This document shows, piece by piece, positions 1 through 7,501 of a DNA stretch of 29,591 bases; position 1 is the first letter of the stretch; each line of letters begins with the position of its first letter. The position numbers were made by a program, and so were the translations under genes. This DNA is from a virus. The stretch lies in the IMG/VR virus record IMGVR_UViG_3300037587_000240, positions 1 to 29,591 of that record. One strand, given 5' to 3'. The notes beneath the pieces were generated by a model, which worked only from the letters and a program-made list of their open reading frames with translations, was not told the DNA's origin and did not search any database.

Positions 1-5
1 ACAAA

Positions 6-509
6 ATGAATAATTTTAATGTGGCTAATTGGTTTGCCGAACGCTCAAAACTCAAGATTCAATCTTTCACTGTTGAAAATATCGACTTTGAATTAATGGC
101 GCTAACAGAGGTTATGATCGAATCTGCCAAGGAATGTGATTCTTACAAAGAAATACTACATTTTGCGGCTGATTCTGGCATTTCATATAGCAGAAAGCGC
201 GTCATTGACGATGAAGATTTAGCTAAAGATATTTCTATGCTATGGGGCAAGGACGAGTTAGATTCTGAGTTAGATCCCTGTATTCGTTTGCGTGTTGGCG
301 ATAAAGTTTGTGCAATTAGCGGGTTAACTTCATACATTCAAGAACGCTTGGAAGCAGAGCTTGAAGAAGAAATCAGAGTCGAAGAAGAAAAAGCCGAAGA
401 AGAAAGAAAGAAAAAGTTAAAAGTTGGTGACCACTTAGTTCCAGGTGATACCGATTTAGATAATATGACAGCCGAGCAAATGGCACAAAACCACAAAGAC
501 AACGCATAA
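6..509 (+). CDS. hypothetical phage protein with acidic coiled-coil tail
   Basis: I do not recognise this 167-residue protein. The first two thirds look like a mixed alpha/beta globular domain with no motif I can name. Residues about 112-138 are a highly charged Glu/Lys/Arg stretch that should form a helix or coiled coil, followed by a polar tail. There is no signal peptide or membrane segment. The ATG lies 5 bases from the window edge, so the ribosome binding site and anything upstream are mostly out of view. It is followed after 11 bases by another unknown rightward gene, and both are closed off by a terminator, so they probably form the end of a transcription unit separate from the lysis genes. 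A DNA-metabolism role is possible from position alone; that is a guess. Confidence 0.75.
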   Translation: MNNFNVANWFAERSKLKIQSFTVENIDFELMALTEVMIESAKECDSYKEILHFAADSGISYSRKRVIDDEDLAKDISMLWGKDELDSELDPCIRLRVGDKVCAISGLTSYIQERLEAELEEEIRVEEEKAEEERKKKLKVGDHLVPGDTDLDNMTAEQMAQNHKDNA

Positions 510-520
510 GGCGGCAATAA

Positions 521-1012
521 ATGGAAAATATATTAATTGATAAACGCATAGTTAAAGATAAATTGGGTTGGCCTAGTGCCGAGGCTTTTATTTCCATTTG
601 GTATACAGAAGAAGACTTAAATAAAGTATCGGTTTCAAAAAACGGTATTGATCCTTTTACTTCTAGCTCAAGCTCACATGTAATTAAATACAAAGGTAAT
701 TACTGGGGCGATAATCAAATGCAGCGAGCCGGACTAGATTCTCGACCATTAGCATTTTATGAATATTTTCCCGCCGAAGAAGAATTTGAAAAAAACGAAG
801 CAGGCGAATATAAGTTAGACGACAAAATGGAAAAAATCCCAACTGGTGAAGTTATCCCAGAGTACAAAGAGTGGGTAAGTGAATTTACTGTTGACATGGG
901 CCACGTGCAAGCTATCCAAGTTAAAAACGGCTCATTAACTGGTGATGATGAGTGTAAACGCTTAATTGAGGATGACATAAAAAGACGTTTTCCTAAAAGC
1001 ATTGGCACTTAA
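521..1012 (+). CDS. hypothetical phage protein
   Basis: Unrecognised 163-residue soluble protein. It is acidic, rich in aromatic residues in the middle (for example YKGNYWGDNQ around residues 53-62), and has a basic end (DDIKRRFPKS). No membrane segment or signal peptide is visible. An AAGGCGG ribosome binding site about 7 bases upstream supports the ATG. It follows its neighbour by 11 bases and ends 5 bases before a strong terminator, so it is the last gene of its unit. Nothing in the sequence gives a function. Confidence 0.75.
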   Translation: MENILIDKRIVKDKLGWPSAEAFISIWYTEEDLNKVSVSKNGIDPFTSSSSSHVIKYKGNYWGDNQMQRAGLDSRPLAFYEYFPAEEEFEKNEAGEYKLDDKMEKIPTGEVIPEYKEWVSEFTVDMGHVQAIQVKNGSLTGDDECKRLIEDDIKRRFPKSIGT

Positions 1013-1017
1013 AAAAT

Positions 1018-1047
1018 AACCCGCCTTTGTCACATTGGCGGGTTTTT
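1018..1047 (+). terminator. intrinsic terminator
   Basis: Stem AACCCGCC (1018-1025) pairs perfectly with GGCGGGTT (1037-1044) around an 11-base loop, and the transcript runs into TTTTT (1043-1047). It separates the two unknown genes on the left from the lysis cassette. No T-run lies on the other side, so it should act rightward. Confidence 0.9.
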
Positions 1048-1062
1048 ACTAACGGGGTTTAA

Positions 1063-1527
1063 ATGAACAAACAGCAACTAACAGACTTGGTGATAATTCC
1101 CACACTAAAAGAAATTCCACATGGTCATACTGATGCGGCGGTCATGGCTAATCAGATGATCATTGCACACGAATCAACAGGCGGCAAATACATAGCGCAA
1201 ACCAAAGGGCCAGCTTTAGGTATTCATCAAATGGAGCCAAGAACCCACGACGACACATGGAATCATGGTGATTCAATATGGAAGAATGCGGTGCTTTTGG
1301 GTATTATTACCAAGTACCAAAGGTTGATGAAGATACACCCCAATGCAGAGCGTTTAATTTACGACTTGAGATACAGCGTATTTATGGCCAGACAAAAGTT
1401 ATTCATGGCCAAGGGTGCTTTACCCGATAACGCTTATGACATGGCTGTATATCTAAAAAAACATTGGAACGGTGACGGCAAAGCAACACCTGAAAAATAT
1501 TTGAATGATTTTGCGGGGTGGACATAA
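1063..1527 (+). CDS. endolysin, lytic-transglycosylase/lysozyme-like
   Basis: A 154-residue protein predicted to cut peptidoglycan glycan strands at lysis. The evidence is a catalytic-type glutamate in AHESTGG (Glu about residue 37), followed by GIHQMEP (residues 53-59). This is the arrangement seen in transglycosylase/lysozyme folds, where an ES(x)GG motif precedes a GxxQ(I/M)xP motif. A helical second half with WNGDGKATPEKYL near the end also fits. No signal peptide or anchor is visible, so export should depend on the holin. The next gene starts in its stop codon (TAATG) and two membrane proteins follow, making a lysis cassette. The exact family is uncertain because I judged it from motifs only. 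Confidence 0.75.
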   Translation: MNKQQLTDLVIIPTLKEIPHGHTDAAVMANQMIIAHESTGGKYIAQTKGPALGIHQMEPRTHDDTWNHGDSIWKNAVLLGIITKYQRLMKIHPNAERLIYDLRYSVFMARQKLFMAKGALPDNAYDMAVYLKKHWNGDGKATPEKYLNDFAGWT

Positions 1528-1841
1528 TGACAGAAGATGAACTTAACGAGCCGACCACAGAATTAAAGCAGCTAATAAAGCTAAATGAAAAAGCAGCAAA
1601 AAATAATTTATTACAAGTTGAGATACGAGAAATAGCCAAGGAGCAGCGCAAAATAGCCCAGGATAACGGCGAAAAGCTCGATACTATTTGCGATTACAAG
1701 CTAGAGCAAAAAATAGGTGATATGTGGTCGCGGTGGGTGGCATTGGGTGGCGTTGGCATAGCGATAGCAACGTTATACTTTAGTGATAGTCCTTTTGCTC
1801 AAGGCGTGCGGTCATGGCTTAATCAGTTGGGTGCTTTATAA
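1527..1841 (+). CDS. coiled-coil, single-membrane-segment lysis-cassette protein
   Basis: About 104 residues. I start it at the ATG overlapping the endolysin stop (TAATG) behind a GGGGTGG ribosome binding site; a GTG 9 bases upstream is also in frame. Residues about 10-55 form a charged amphipathic helix (Lys/Glu/Gln-rich) suited to a coiled coil. Residues about 70-87 form a hydrophobic segment (ALGGVGIAIATLYF), followed by a short tail with SWLNQLGAL. This architecture resembles the XhlA-like accessory lysis proteins, and it could also be a pinholin or spanin part. No lipobox or signal peptide is present. It overlaps the next gene by one base, so the three genes are likely translationally coupled. 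Confidence 0.65.
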   Translation: MTEDELNEPTTELKQLIKLNEKAAKNNLLQVEIREIAKEQRKIAQDNGEKLDTICDYKLEQKIGDMWSRWVALGGVGIAIATLYFSDSPFAQGVRSWLNQLGAL

Positions 1842-2299
1842 TGGCTTGGTATAATCCTGTTTCATGGGGCGAAAAGGCAGCGGATAACATACTTGATAAA
1901 AAAGACGGTATAGCTGTTAAGTTTGGTGGTTTTTTAAATGACTTGCATTTGTCCGACGCTGAAAAAGCTAATAACAACTTAACGCGCACAGAGTTTGCGT
2001 TAAGGCGGCTTTCTTTGTTGGAGCCGTTTAAAATAGTTCAGCGAATAATTGCGGGATGCACGTTGTTCGGTTGGTTATTTGTCCTGATAAACCTAGTGAT
2101 TGCCATATGGGTTGAGGCAATAACAAAGGTAACAAAAGTTATTGATGGGGTTATTGTTGTTACATCGATAGACGCTAGAACGTACCTATGGGAATTAGCA
2201 AAAAGCGATTATGTTTTTTGGCCTGTGATATGCGTATTCACTCTTTATTGCGGTGGTGGCGTATTAAGGTACTTTAGAAAAGATGGCAAGGTCGATTAA
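1841..2299 (+). CDS. holin-like membrane protein
   Basis: A 152-residue protein with two clear hydrophobic segments at about residues 69-92 (IAGCTLFGWLFVLINLVIAIW) and 124-144 (YVFWPVICVFTLYCGGG); a third, weaker one covers about 100-110. The basic end RYFRKDGK suits a cytoplasmic C-terminus. Size, topology and position directly after the endolysin resemble the holins of the three-membrane-segment phage/gene-transfer-agent group. It would form the membrane lesion that lets the endolysin out. It starts in the TAATG overlap with the previous gene and itself overlaps the next small ORF by one base. The holin role is inferred from context and topology. Confidence 0.7.
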   Translation: MAWYNPVSWGEKAADNILDKKDGIAVKFGGFLNDLHLSDAEKANNNLTRTEFALRRLSLLEPFKIVQRIIAGCTLFGWLFVLINLVIAIWVEAITKVTKVIDGVIVVTSIDARTYLWELAKSDYVFWPVICVFTLYCGGGVLRYFRKDGKVD

Positions 2300-2457
2300 T
2301 GAACGCAGGCGATAGCGTATTTAAATCGGGTAACTATGAAATATTCCCCGATGATTCGCTATTCTCTATTTATCACATTGCCGGGTTAGAAGCTGAATTA
2401 ATGGTAGGCGACTTTTTAAGTTTAGATGCTGCTATCGATTATCTGCTACACCCGTAA
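2299..2457 (+). CDS. small hypothetical protein (52 aa)
   Basis: A short ORF whose ATG overlaps the stop of the holin-like gene (TAATG), as with its neighbours. The product begins MNAGDSVFKSG and ends YLLHP; it is acidic, with no membrane segment. Residues such as VFKSGNYEIFPDDSLFSIY look like a small beta sheet domain. The function is unknown. It fills an otherwise empty 200-base gap, and its stop lies just before an extended -10 promoter, so it ends the lysis cluster. Confidence 0.6.
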   Translation: MNAGDSVFKSGNYEIFPDDSLFSIYHIAGLEAELMVGDFLSLDAAIDYLLHP

Positions 2458-2461
2458 AATA

Positions 2462-2470
2462 TGTTATAAT
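2462..2470 (+). promoter_or_regulatory. extended -10 promoter
   Basis: TGTTATAAT is a perfect TGn plus TATAAT extended -10 element. No convincing -35 is present, which extended -10 promoters tolerate. It lies 28 bases before the ATG at 2498 and directly after the stop of the 52-residue gene, so it would start transcription of the SGNH-hydrolase cluster and possibly the terminase genes. Confidence 0.55.
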
Positions 2471-2497
2471 CAATAAAAATTATCGAGATATGAACAA

Positions 2498-2839
2498 ATG
2501 ACTATCGTTTATACTTTTTTAGATACCAATATAGATCTTATAAACCTTGGCACGCCTTATACCGGTGATATTGATATAATTATATCTGGCACCGGCACGA
2601 CAGGTATTAACCCTGATTTATTGGGTGACCCGTTTATAAATTCACCCGCATCAATGCTAACTAATCCCGACGATGCCATAAGGAACACATTAACAGCCAA
2701 CGTCACAAGCTTAGCGTTTTTAGTCGATGCAACATTTAACGGTATCGTTTACTCATATTCAAAAGACGGTATTTTTTATCATGTAAATATGGGGCCAGAA
2801 GTATCTTTTTTATGGTCAACGCAATTCGACTGGGAATAA
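2498..2839 (+). CDS. hypothetical phage protein
   Basis: Unrecognised 113-residue protein. It is rich in Thr, Gly, Asn and Ile, with a beta-type pattern and no membrane or signal segment, which suits a small virion-associated or exported beta domain. It begins 28 bases after an extended -10 promoter and ends 4 bases before the SGNH hydrolase, so the two are probably co-expressed and may work together on the virion. No ribosome binding site of standard strength is visible upstream (only GAGATATGAACAA). Confidence 0.7.
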   Translation: MTIVYTFLDTNIDLINLGTPYTGDIDIIISGTGTTGINPDLLGDPFINSPASMLTNPDDAIRNTLTANVTSLAFLVDATFNGIVYSYSKDGIFYHVNMGPEVSFLWSTQFDWE

Positions 2840-2843
2840 TTAA

Positions 2844-4235
2844 ATGCCTAACGTAGTAAATTTTAAAATAAACGGGTTAACAGCCGCGCTAACAAACCAA
2901 TATGTACGGGTTACCGATACAGCTAGAAATGAGTTGTACTCAGGCAATACATTAACGACAGACATCGCGGGCAACGCCTCGATTAATTTGCTTGGTGCAG
3001 GGGCAGTAGGCCAAGATACCTTGATAAATGGGGATAACTTTTTAGACGCGGGGTTGATCAATTACAAGGGGTTTAGAGGAACGGGGGCGATAGAGTCACT
3101 ATTGTACGACATAGACACCGTTGTTATATTTGGCGCTTCAATTATGGAGCAGTCATTTAGTGGTGCGGGCGAGGCATCTACCGAAGCTTTATTTGCCGCG
3201 CAGGGCGCGACTATCACAGTTCATGAGCGAGCGACATCTGGTGACAATACCACCAACATGTTAGCTAAGTTACCCGCGCTTATTTCCGAGTTTTCAGCTA
3301 ATGCAAGCAAGACGATGTTTGTTATTCATTGGGCTGGTAATGATATATCACAAAGCGGCCCATACCCTGGTGGGGCGTCTACGATAGATAATAACTGCCG
3401 TGCTATGTGTCAAGACTTGAAAGATGCAGGCTATAAAATCGCACTGTCAGACACGACCTACAGAATACCACCTGCCAGCAATCCTAGTGCCCCATATAAT
3501 CAGAATGTAATGAGTTCAGTTATTGCTGATTTTGCCGATATATCACTCTCCCTTTATGATCTTACGTTTAATAATCAGGGTACTTGGTATGAGGTCGATG
3601 GAATACATCCTAACGGCGTGGGTGAGGATATGAACAGAAATTATGTCGTTGATACAATCATCCCTAACATAATTACAGGGGCGATACCTGCGCCAATTAT
3701 GTGGGAAGATGTTGTATTACAGTTTGGCTTACTAAATGTTTATCCTGATGGCAGTAACTCGATGACAATTGACACGACAGAAACGCCGATTAAAAACGTT
3801 GATTTGTCCGTTGTAGAAAATGCTTCTATTACGTTGAGCGGCTCAGGCGGTCATAGCGACGAGTTAGGCAGGGGGAATGTATTAGACCCGCTAGACACAA
3901 GCATTTCATTAACTAACAATAAAGGGCTACTAAGTTACACATTTAGCTCAGGTGGTACAATATCAGTAGAGTTTACCAACTCACAAATTGAACCACTCGC
4001 CACTTATACGGTCGGTGTTACAGCATCAAGGGACACAACCGATACAAACAGAGATTGTGATATTGTTGTCGCAGGTGTAACGCAGGCACTTAACGTAGCC
4101 GAATCACCCGCTCCGATAGTTGAGTTTACCGGGGTATTAGGCTCTGACTTAATCGCAACAGGAGTAACGTCAACCGCCTCTGCTACATTTACCTTTGCTT
4201 ACATCGGTATGATTAGGGTGACTAAGGAGCCATAA
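2844..4235 (+). CDS. SGNH/GDSL-family hydrolase, probable virion deacetylase/esterase
   Basis: A 463-residue protein with an SGNH hydrolase core at about residues 90-275. Block I is VVIFGASIMEQS with the nucleophile Ser99 (GAS replaces GDS). Block III is HWAGNDI (Gly165, Asn166). Block V is VDGIHPNG with Asp252 and His255 in the DxxH arrangement. All catalytic residues are therefore present. The first 70 residues look like a small beta domain and residues about 285-463 like one or two beta-sandwich domains typical of sugar-binding or virion-attachment modules. The family removes acyl groups from sugars or esters. On a phage it would most plausibly deacetylate capsule or O-antigen, or modify the cell wall. 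Substrate and virion location are inferred. It lies between lysis and packaging genes, away from the tail genes. Confidence 0.8.
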   Translation: MPNVVNFKINGLTAALTNQYVRVTDTARNELYSGNTLTTDIAGNASINLLGAGAVGQDTLINGDNFLDAGLINYKGFRGTGAIESLLYDIDTVVIFGASIMEQSFSGAGEASTEALFAAQGATITVHERATSGDNTTNMLAKLPALISEFSANASKTMFVIHWAGNDISQSGPYPGGASTIDNNCRAMCQDLKDAGYKIALSDTTYRIPPASNPSAPYNQNVMSSVIADFADISLSLYDLTFNNQGTWYEVDGIHPNGVGEDMNRNYVVDTIIPNIITGAIPAPIMWEDVVLQFGLLNVYPDGSNSMTIDTTETPIKNVDLSVVENASITLSGSGGHSDELGRGNVLDPLDTSISLTNNKGLLSYTFSSGGTISVEFTNSQIEPLATYTVGVTASRDTTDTNRDCDIVVAGVTQALNVAESPAPIVEFTGVLGSDLIATGVTSTASATFTFAYIGMIRVTKEP

Positions 4236-4435
4236 TGAACCAAGAGATCCCACTAAGCGGTGGCGATAATATAACTAACGTTGTTGACGCTCAGTGGGGT
4301 ATTGCAGCTGATATAGGTATAGAAGCTAGCGTAACGGAGGTGCTTTCCTCATTCATAGATACATCAGCAATTAAGCTGCCCGCTTCTTGGACTGATAAGC
4401 AGTCAGTAAGCACAACTTGGACGGATAAGGTATAA
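4235..4435 (+). CDS. small hypothetical protein with WTDK repeat
   Basis: A 66-residue acidic protein whose ATG overlaps the hydrolase stop (TAATG). Its end carries two copies of a WTDK motif about 11 residues apart (ASWTDKQSVS, then TTWTDKV). Short phage proteins with repeated TTWT motifs are common in structural gene clusters, but I know of no assigned function. No membrane segment is visible. Tight coupling to the hydrolase suggests the same transcript and possibly the same particle. Confidence 0.65.
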   Translation: MNQEIPLSGGDNITNVVDAQWGIAADIGIEASVTEVLSSFIDTSAIKLPASWTDKQSVSTTWTDKV

Positions 4436-4437
4436 TC

Positions 4438-4827
4438 ATGGCACAATCATCAATAGCAGAATGTAACGCGGCACTAGATGCACGTAACGCAAAATTAAAC
4501 ACTGGAACGGTAGAAATTAGAACAGGCGCGGCGGCTGATATTGATAGCGCCCCAACTGGTTCGGTGTTGATTACATTTACACTGCCCGGTACGGCATTTG
4601 GCGCAGCTTCAGCAAGAGCGGCAACCATGAGCGCAGTTACAGCGGTAACGGCTTCGGTCGCTAATGCAGGTAGTCAGGTTCATTATGTAGCTAAAGAATC
4701 AGGCAGCGCAGTGAGTCGAGTCGGCACAGCGGGGACAAGTGGTACGGATATGATTTTAAACACGTTAACATGGTCAATCGGTGATGATGTATCGATTACC
4801 AACTGGACAACCTCACAGCCTAAATAA
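4438..4827 (+). CDS. hypothetical phage protein, probable structural
   Basis: A 129-residue Ala/Thr/Ser-rich protein. It starts with a short helix (AECNAALDARNAKL), followed by GTVEIRTGA and repeated beta segments. This resembles a widespread type of uncharacterised phage protein with an N-terminal helix followed by LxIYTGxxP-like strands, found in structural modules. No membrane segment is visible. It starts 2 bases after the previous gene. A structural role is inferred from composition and neighbours only. Confidence 0.65.
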   Translation: MAQSSIAECNAALDARNAKLNTGTVEIRTGAAADIDSAPTGSVLITFTLPGTAFGAASARAATMSAVTAVTASVANAGSQVHYVAKESGSAVSRVGTAGTSGTDMILNTLTWSIGDDVSITNWTTSQPK

Positions 4828-4872
4828 TTAGGCGTATTTTAACCAGTCAAGAACCTTAATAGGAATGACAAC

Positions 4873-5325
4873 ATGAGTAAATTAACAGCCGACCAAGAGG
4901 CGTTATTCAATGCAATAACGTCCGGCCTAAGAAAAGAAGTCGCAACCCAGTACATTAAGAACGGTTACGAAAACGGAAAGCAAGCGTATCTCACGGCGTG
5001 TAAGCGCCTCAAGAGAAAGCCATCTAAAAACCCCGAGACTTCTTCCAGTGAAATCCTAAGTTACCCTAATGTTATAGCTTTTATAGAGTCAACACAGATA
5101 GAAGCCGCCCGAGAAGCCCAGATAACGGCCGATTGGGTGTTAAAAGGAATCAAAGAGCTAACTGATGCACTCGTTAAAAGTGATGACCCTAAAGCTGCTT
5201 ACAAGGGCTATGAGCTAGGCGGTAAATATTTAACTTTATTCTCTGATAAGATTGACCATACTTCTAGCGATGGTTCAATGACCCCTCCTACATTTAACTT
5301 TATCCCTGTTGGTCACGATGACTAG
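4873..5325 (+). CDS. terS: terminase small subunit
   Basis: A 150-residue protein, near the size of P22 gp3 (162). It would recognise viral DNA and bring it to the packaging motor. The first half is helical and reads as a terminase-2-type helix-turn-helix (EVATQYIKNG, NGKQAYLTACKR, YPNVIAFIES); the second half (ITADWVLKGIKELTDAL) is an oligomerisation helix. It overlaps the large terminase by 8 bases, the usual arrangement. The start has an AGGAATGA ribosome binding site. The sequence match is to general family features rather than a strict motif, but the position makes the call firm. Confidence 0.85.
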   Translation: MSKLTADQEALFNAITSGLRKEVATQYIKNGYENGKQAYLTACKRLKRKPSKNPETSSSEILSYPNVIAFIESTQIEAAREAQITADWVLKGIKELTDALVKSDDPKAAYKGYELGGKYLTLFSDKIDHTSSDGSMTPPTFNFIPVGHDD

Positions 5326-6826
5326 TATCGATATTAAATACGTTAAAAACCTTCACCCTATATTTACCAAGCGAAAAAGAATAAAAATAATAGTTGGTGG
5401 TCGAGGATCAACAAAGTCAACGGGCGTTGCCGATCTTATATCTGCAAAGCTTACTAATGGTGAGTTGTGGTGTTGTGCCAGGGAGAACCAGAACTCGATT
5501 GAAGAATCTGTGCATCGCACGATACTTGATGAGATAAGCCGGTTAGGTATGGGTGGCTTTGAAGACACCAAGACTTCAATCAATCATACAAGCGGTGGGC
5601 GTACCTTTTACCGTGGCTTGGCAAGGAATATCACATCACTTAAATCAACCTTATCCGGTGTAGATGGTTTATGGATTGAAGAGGGTGAGGATATATCGGC
5701 TAACACCTTGCGAGTGCTAACCGCTTCAGTTCGATTGAACGCCAAAGATTCAGCAAGGTTAATATCTGGTGAAGACGTCAAGATGCCTGAAATAATTATC
5801 ACCATGAATAGGGGCGCAAGGACGGGAGCCGTTGCTCAAAAATGGTTACTAAGGGCAGAAAAGGAGCTATCACGCTGCGGTTACTATGAAGACGACACCG
5901 TTATGATTGTCCAAATGAATTATACAGATATGCCTAAGTCATGGTTTGAGGCTTCAGGGCTGGAGCAGGAACGCTTGGATGATGTTAAGTATTTATCTCA
6001 AGCAGCTTATGATCATAAATGGCTAGGGGATTATATGGATGAAGTTAAAAACTCTATTATTAAACCAGAGTGGTTTGATGCTGCCGTAGATGCTCACAAG
6101 ATAGAAAGGCTCAAAGAAACATTTAAACCGCTTGGCGCTAAGATTGCAGCGCATGACCCTAGTGACTCAGGCTATGATTCCAAAGGTTTTGCTATTCGTC
6201 ACGGCTCAGTGATATTGACTGTTGATGAAAAGCTAGACGGTGAGATTGATGACGGCTGTGATTGGGCGACTGACTTGGCCAAAGAATGGGGTGCTGATTG
6301 GTTTGTTTGGGATGGTGACGGAATGGGTACAGGCTTAAAGCGGCAGGTATCAACCTCACTAGACGGAACGCGAACGCAATACTTTATGTTTAAAGGTTCA
6401 CTGTCTGGCAAGGGACAAGACAACGCTGATAAAACATATCAAGCACAGTACGGCTCACGTAAATCTAACCCTAAGACATATGCTGAAACATTCAGGAATA
6501 ACCGCGCTCAATATTACATAGCACTAGCTGACAGGTTTTATAGTACCTATAAGTGTGTCGTTAAAGGTGAGTATATAGCACCAGAGGAAATGATAAGCCT
6601 AGACAGTGAGGGAATTAAGAATCTCGAAATGCTTAGGTCTGAATGTTGTCGCATACCAAGAGTTGAGAACGGCAACGGGTTAGAGCAGATTATGAACAAG
6701 AAGGAAATGAAGGCGAATGATATTGATTCGCCTAACATGGCTGATTCTTTAATGATGACTCTATTTGTGCCACCAATAAAGAAGAAGCGTAAACCATTAA
6801 ACTATGGCAAGTCTAGCGTGGTTTAA
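5318..6826 (+). CDS. terL: terminase large subunit (DNA-packaging ATPase/nuclease)
   Basis: A 502-residue packaging motor, very close to P22 gp2 in length (499). The ATPase domain has Walker A GGRGSTKST at residues 27-35 and Walker B GLWIEEGE at about 117-124 with the catalytic Glu. The RNase H-like nuclease domain has AAHDPSD (Asp280), WDGDGMG (Asp332/Asp334) and a final acidic site in SPNMADSL (Asp about 476). I chose the ATG at 5318, which overlaps the small subunit by 8 bases; a TTG at 5309 is an alternative. Order and type suggest headful packaging as in P22. Its stop is immediately followed, with no gap, by the end of a leftward gene. Confidence 0.97.
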   Translation: MTSIDIKYVKNLHPIFTKRKRIKIIVGGRGSTKSTGVADLISAKLTNGELWCCARENQNSIEESVHRTILDEISRLGMGGFEDTKTSINHTSGGRTFYRGLARNITSLKSTLSGVDGLWIEEGEDISANTLRVLTASVRLNAKDSARLISGEDVKMPEIIITMNRGARTGAVAQKWLLRAEKELSRCGYYEDDTVMIVQMNYTDMPKSWFEASGLEQERLDDVKYLSQAAYDHKWLGDYMDEVKNSIIKPEWFDAAVDAHKIERLKETFKPLGAKIAAHDPSDSGYDSKGFAIRHGSVILTVDEKLDGEIDDGCDWATDLAKEWGADWFVWDGDGMGTGLKRQVSTSLDGTRTQYFMFKGSLSGKGQDNADKTYQAQYGSRKSNPKTYAETFRNNRAQYYIALADRFYSTYKCVVKGEYIAPEEMISLDSEGIKNLEMLRSECCRIPRVENGNGLEQIMNKKEMKANDIDSPNMADSLMMTLFVPPIKKKRKPLNYGKSSVV

Positions 6827-6985
6827 CTATAAATCCTCGTAAAATCTAATTACCCAAAATGGAAACGTTATAGGTGCAATAAGCAGTGTCTTGATGCAGT
6901 ATTTACCATCTATAACGTCGTACATGTACCACTTAACAGCGAGCAAGAACATTATAAAGTAACTAATCATTATGTATTCAATCAC
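6827..6985 (-). CDS. small membrane protein (52 aa)
   Basis: Read from a GTG behind an AAAAGGG ribosome binding site 7 bases upstream; an ATG at 6970 would give 47 residues. The protein is strongly hydrophobic: one segment near the start (YIMISYFIMFLLAVKWY) and a second near the end (LLIAPITFPFWVIRFY) suggest a two-pass membrane protein. It is the last gene of the leftward island, starting 2 bases after the zinc-ribbon gene stop, and its stop codon abuts the terL stop. The function is unknown; small membrane proteins of this sort sometimes serve in exclusion or host takeover, but nothing here shows it. Confidence 0.55.
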   Translation of the reverse strand: MIEYIMISYFIMFLLAVKWYMYDVIDGKYCIKTLLIAPITFPFWVIRFYEDL

Positions 6986-6987
6986 AA

Positions 6988-7170
6988 TCAAACCCTTTTC
7001 TTTTTAAATGAAGCATTGCCGCCGGTAGTGTTGCCAAGCATCTTAGGTGCGGATAGCACGCGCTTAGAGTTACCGCCACATTTGCATTTAATACTAGTCA
7101 CGTTGCTATCAATTAGCCTATCAAACACGATGCCAGATTCTTGACACTTAAAGTTTTTAAATACCCTCAT
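6988..7170 (-). CDS. FmdB-like zinc-ribbon protein with a degenerate first knuckle
   Basis: A 60-residue protein matching the FmdB-type small zinc ribbon: N-terminal FKNFKCQESGIVFD, then IKCKCGGNSKRVLSAPK. The family pattern is CxxCG...FE...CPxCG...RxxSAP. Here the first knuckle keeps only Cys9 (the second Cys position is Ser12) and the second has Cys29 and Cys31. The RVLSAP segment is typical of the family. The C-terminus is Gly/Asn-rich and ends in KKKRV. Such proteins are often encoded near phage terminase or portal genes, but usually on the same strand. The role is unknown; nucleic-acid or protein binding is plausible. It begins 5 bases after the preceding leftward gene. Confidence 0.75.
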   Translation of the reverse strand: MRVFKNFKCQESGIVFDRLIDSNVTSIKCKCGGNSKRVLSAPKMLGNTTGGNASFKKKRV

Positions 7171-7175
7171 TTAAT

Positions 7176-7343
7176 CTACCCCTTGCGGCTAACCGCTCTC
7201 CGTATATTGTTAATCTTTTCGTAAAGCTGCCCTCTTGTTAGTGTTGAGAACTCTTTTAATAATCGGTCGATCTTTCGCTTTATGAAGCTAGCCTCTGCTT
7301 TTGATAGTGGCTCACCCTTGTTAATCATGCCTTTGCTTTTCAT
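7176..7343 (-). CDS. small basic helical protein (55 aa)
   Basis: Starts MKSKGMINKGEPLSKAEASF and ends RRAVSRKG. The gene overlaps the stop of the upstream gene by an ATGA and is followed after 5 bases by the zinc-ribbon gene. The protein is rich in Lys/Arg, with two amphipathic helices (EASFIKRKIDRLLKEF and TRGQLYEKINNIRRAV), suggesting a small nucleic-acid-binding or adaptor helical hairpin. I do not recognise the family. Coding is supported by the exact stop/start coupling on both sides. Confidence 0.7.
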   Translation of the reverse strand: MKSKGMINKGEPLSKAEASFIKRKIDRLLKEFSTLTRGQLYEKINNIRRAVSRKG

Positions 7344-7501
7344 AACCTACCCTCTAAACCTTTGCACATACACTCCAATTGATTAGCCATCTTGTCGCTG
7401 TTACATCTAGCGTTATAGGTGGCGTATCTAATGCCCCAGTATTCGCAAGCTTCCAATACTGCCCAACCTTTGTTGTGAATTATTAGTGTGAATTTATTCA
7501 T
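7340..7501 (-). CDS. small Cys-containing protein (53 aa)
   Basis: The product begins MNKFTLIIHNKGWAVLEACE and continues with YWGIRYATYNARC and MANQLECMCKGLEGRL. It has four cysteines (two as CMC near the end region) and a beta-alpha-alpha pattern. It is coupled by ATGA overlaps to the genes on both sides. I know the look of such short phage proteins but not a named family or function. The ordered overlaps make it very likely to be translated. Confidence 0.72.
   Translation of the reverse strand: MNKFTLIIHNKGWAVLEACEYWGIRYATYNARCNSDKMANQLECMCKGLEGRL

Noticed and set aside
7180-7200. Hairpin GCGG-CTAA-CCGC as terminator in the island
   Set aside because: The stem is only four bases, lies within the 55-residue gene and has no T-run.
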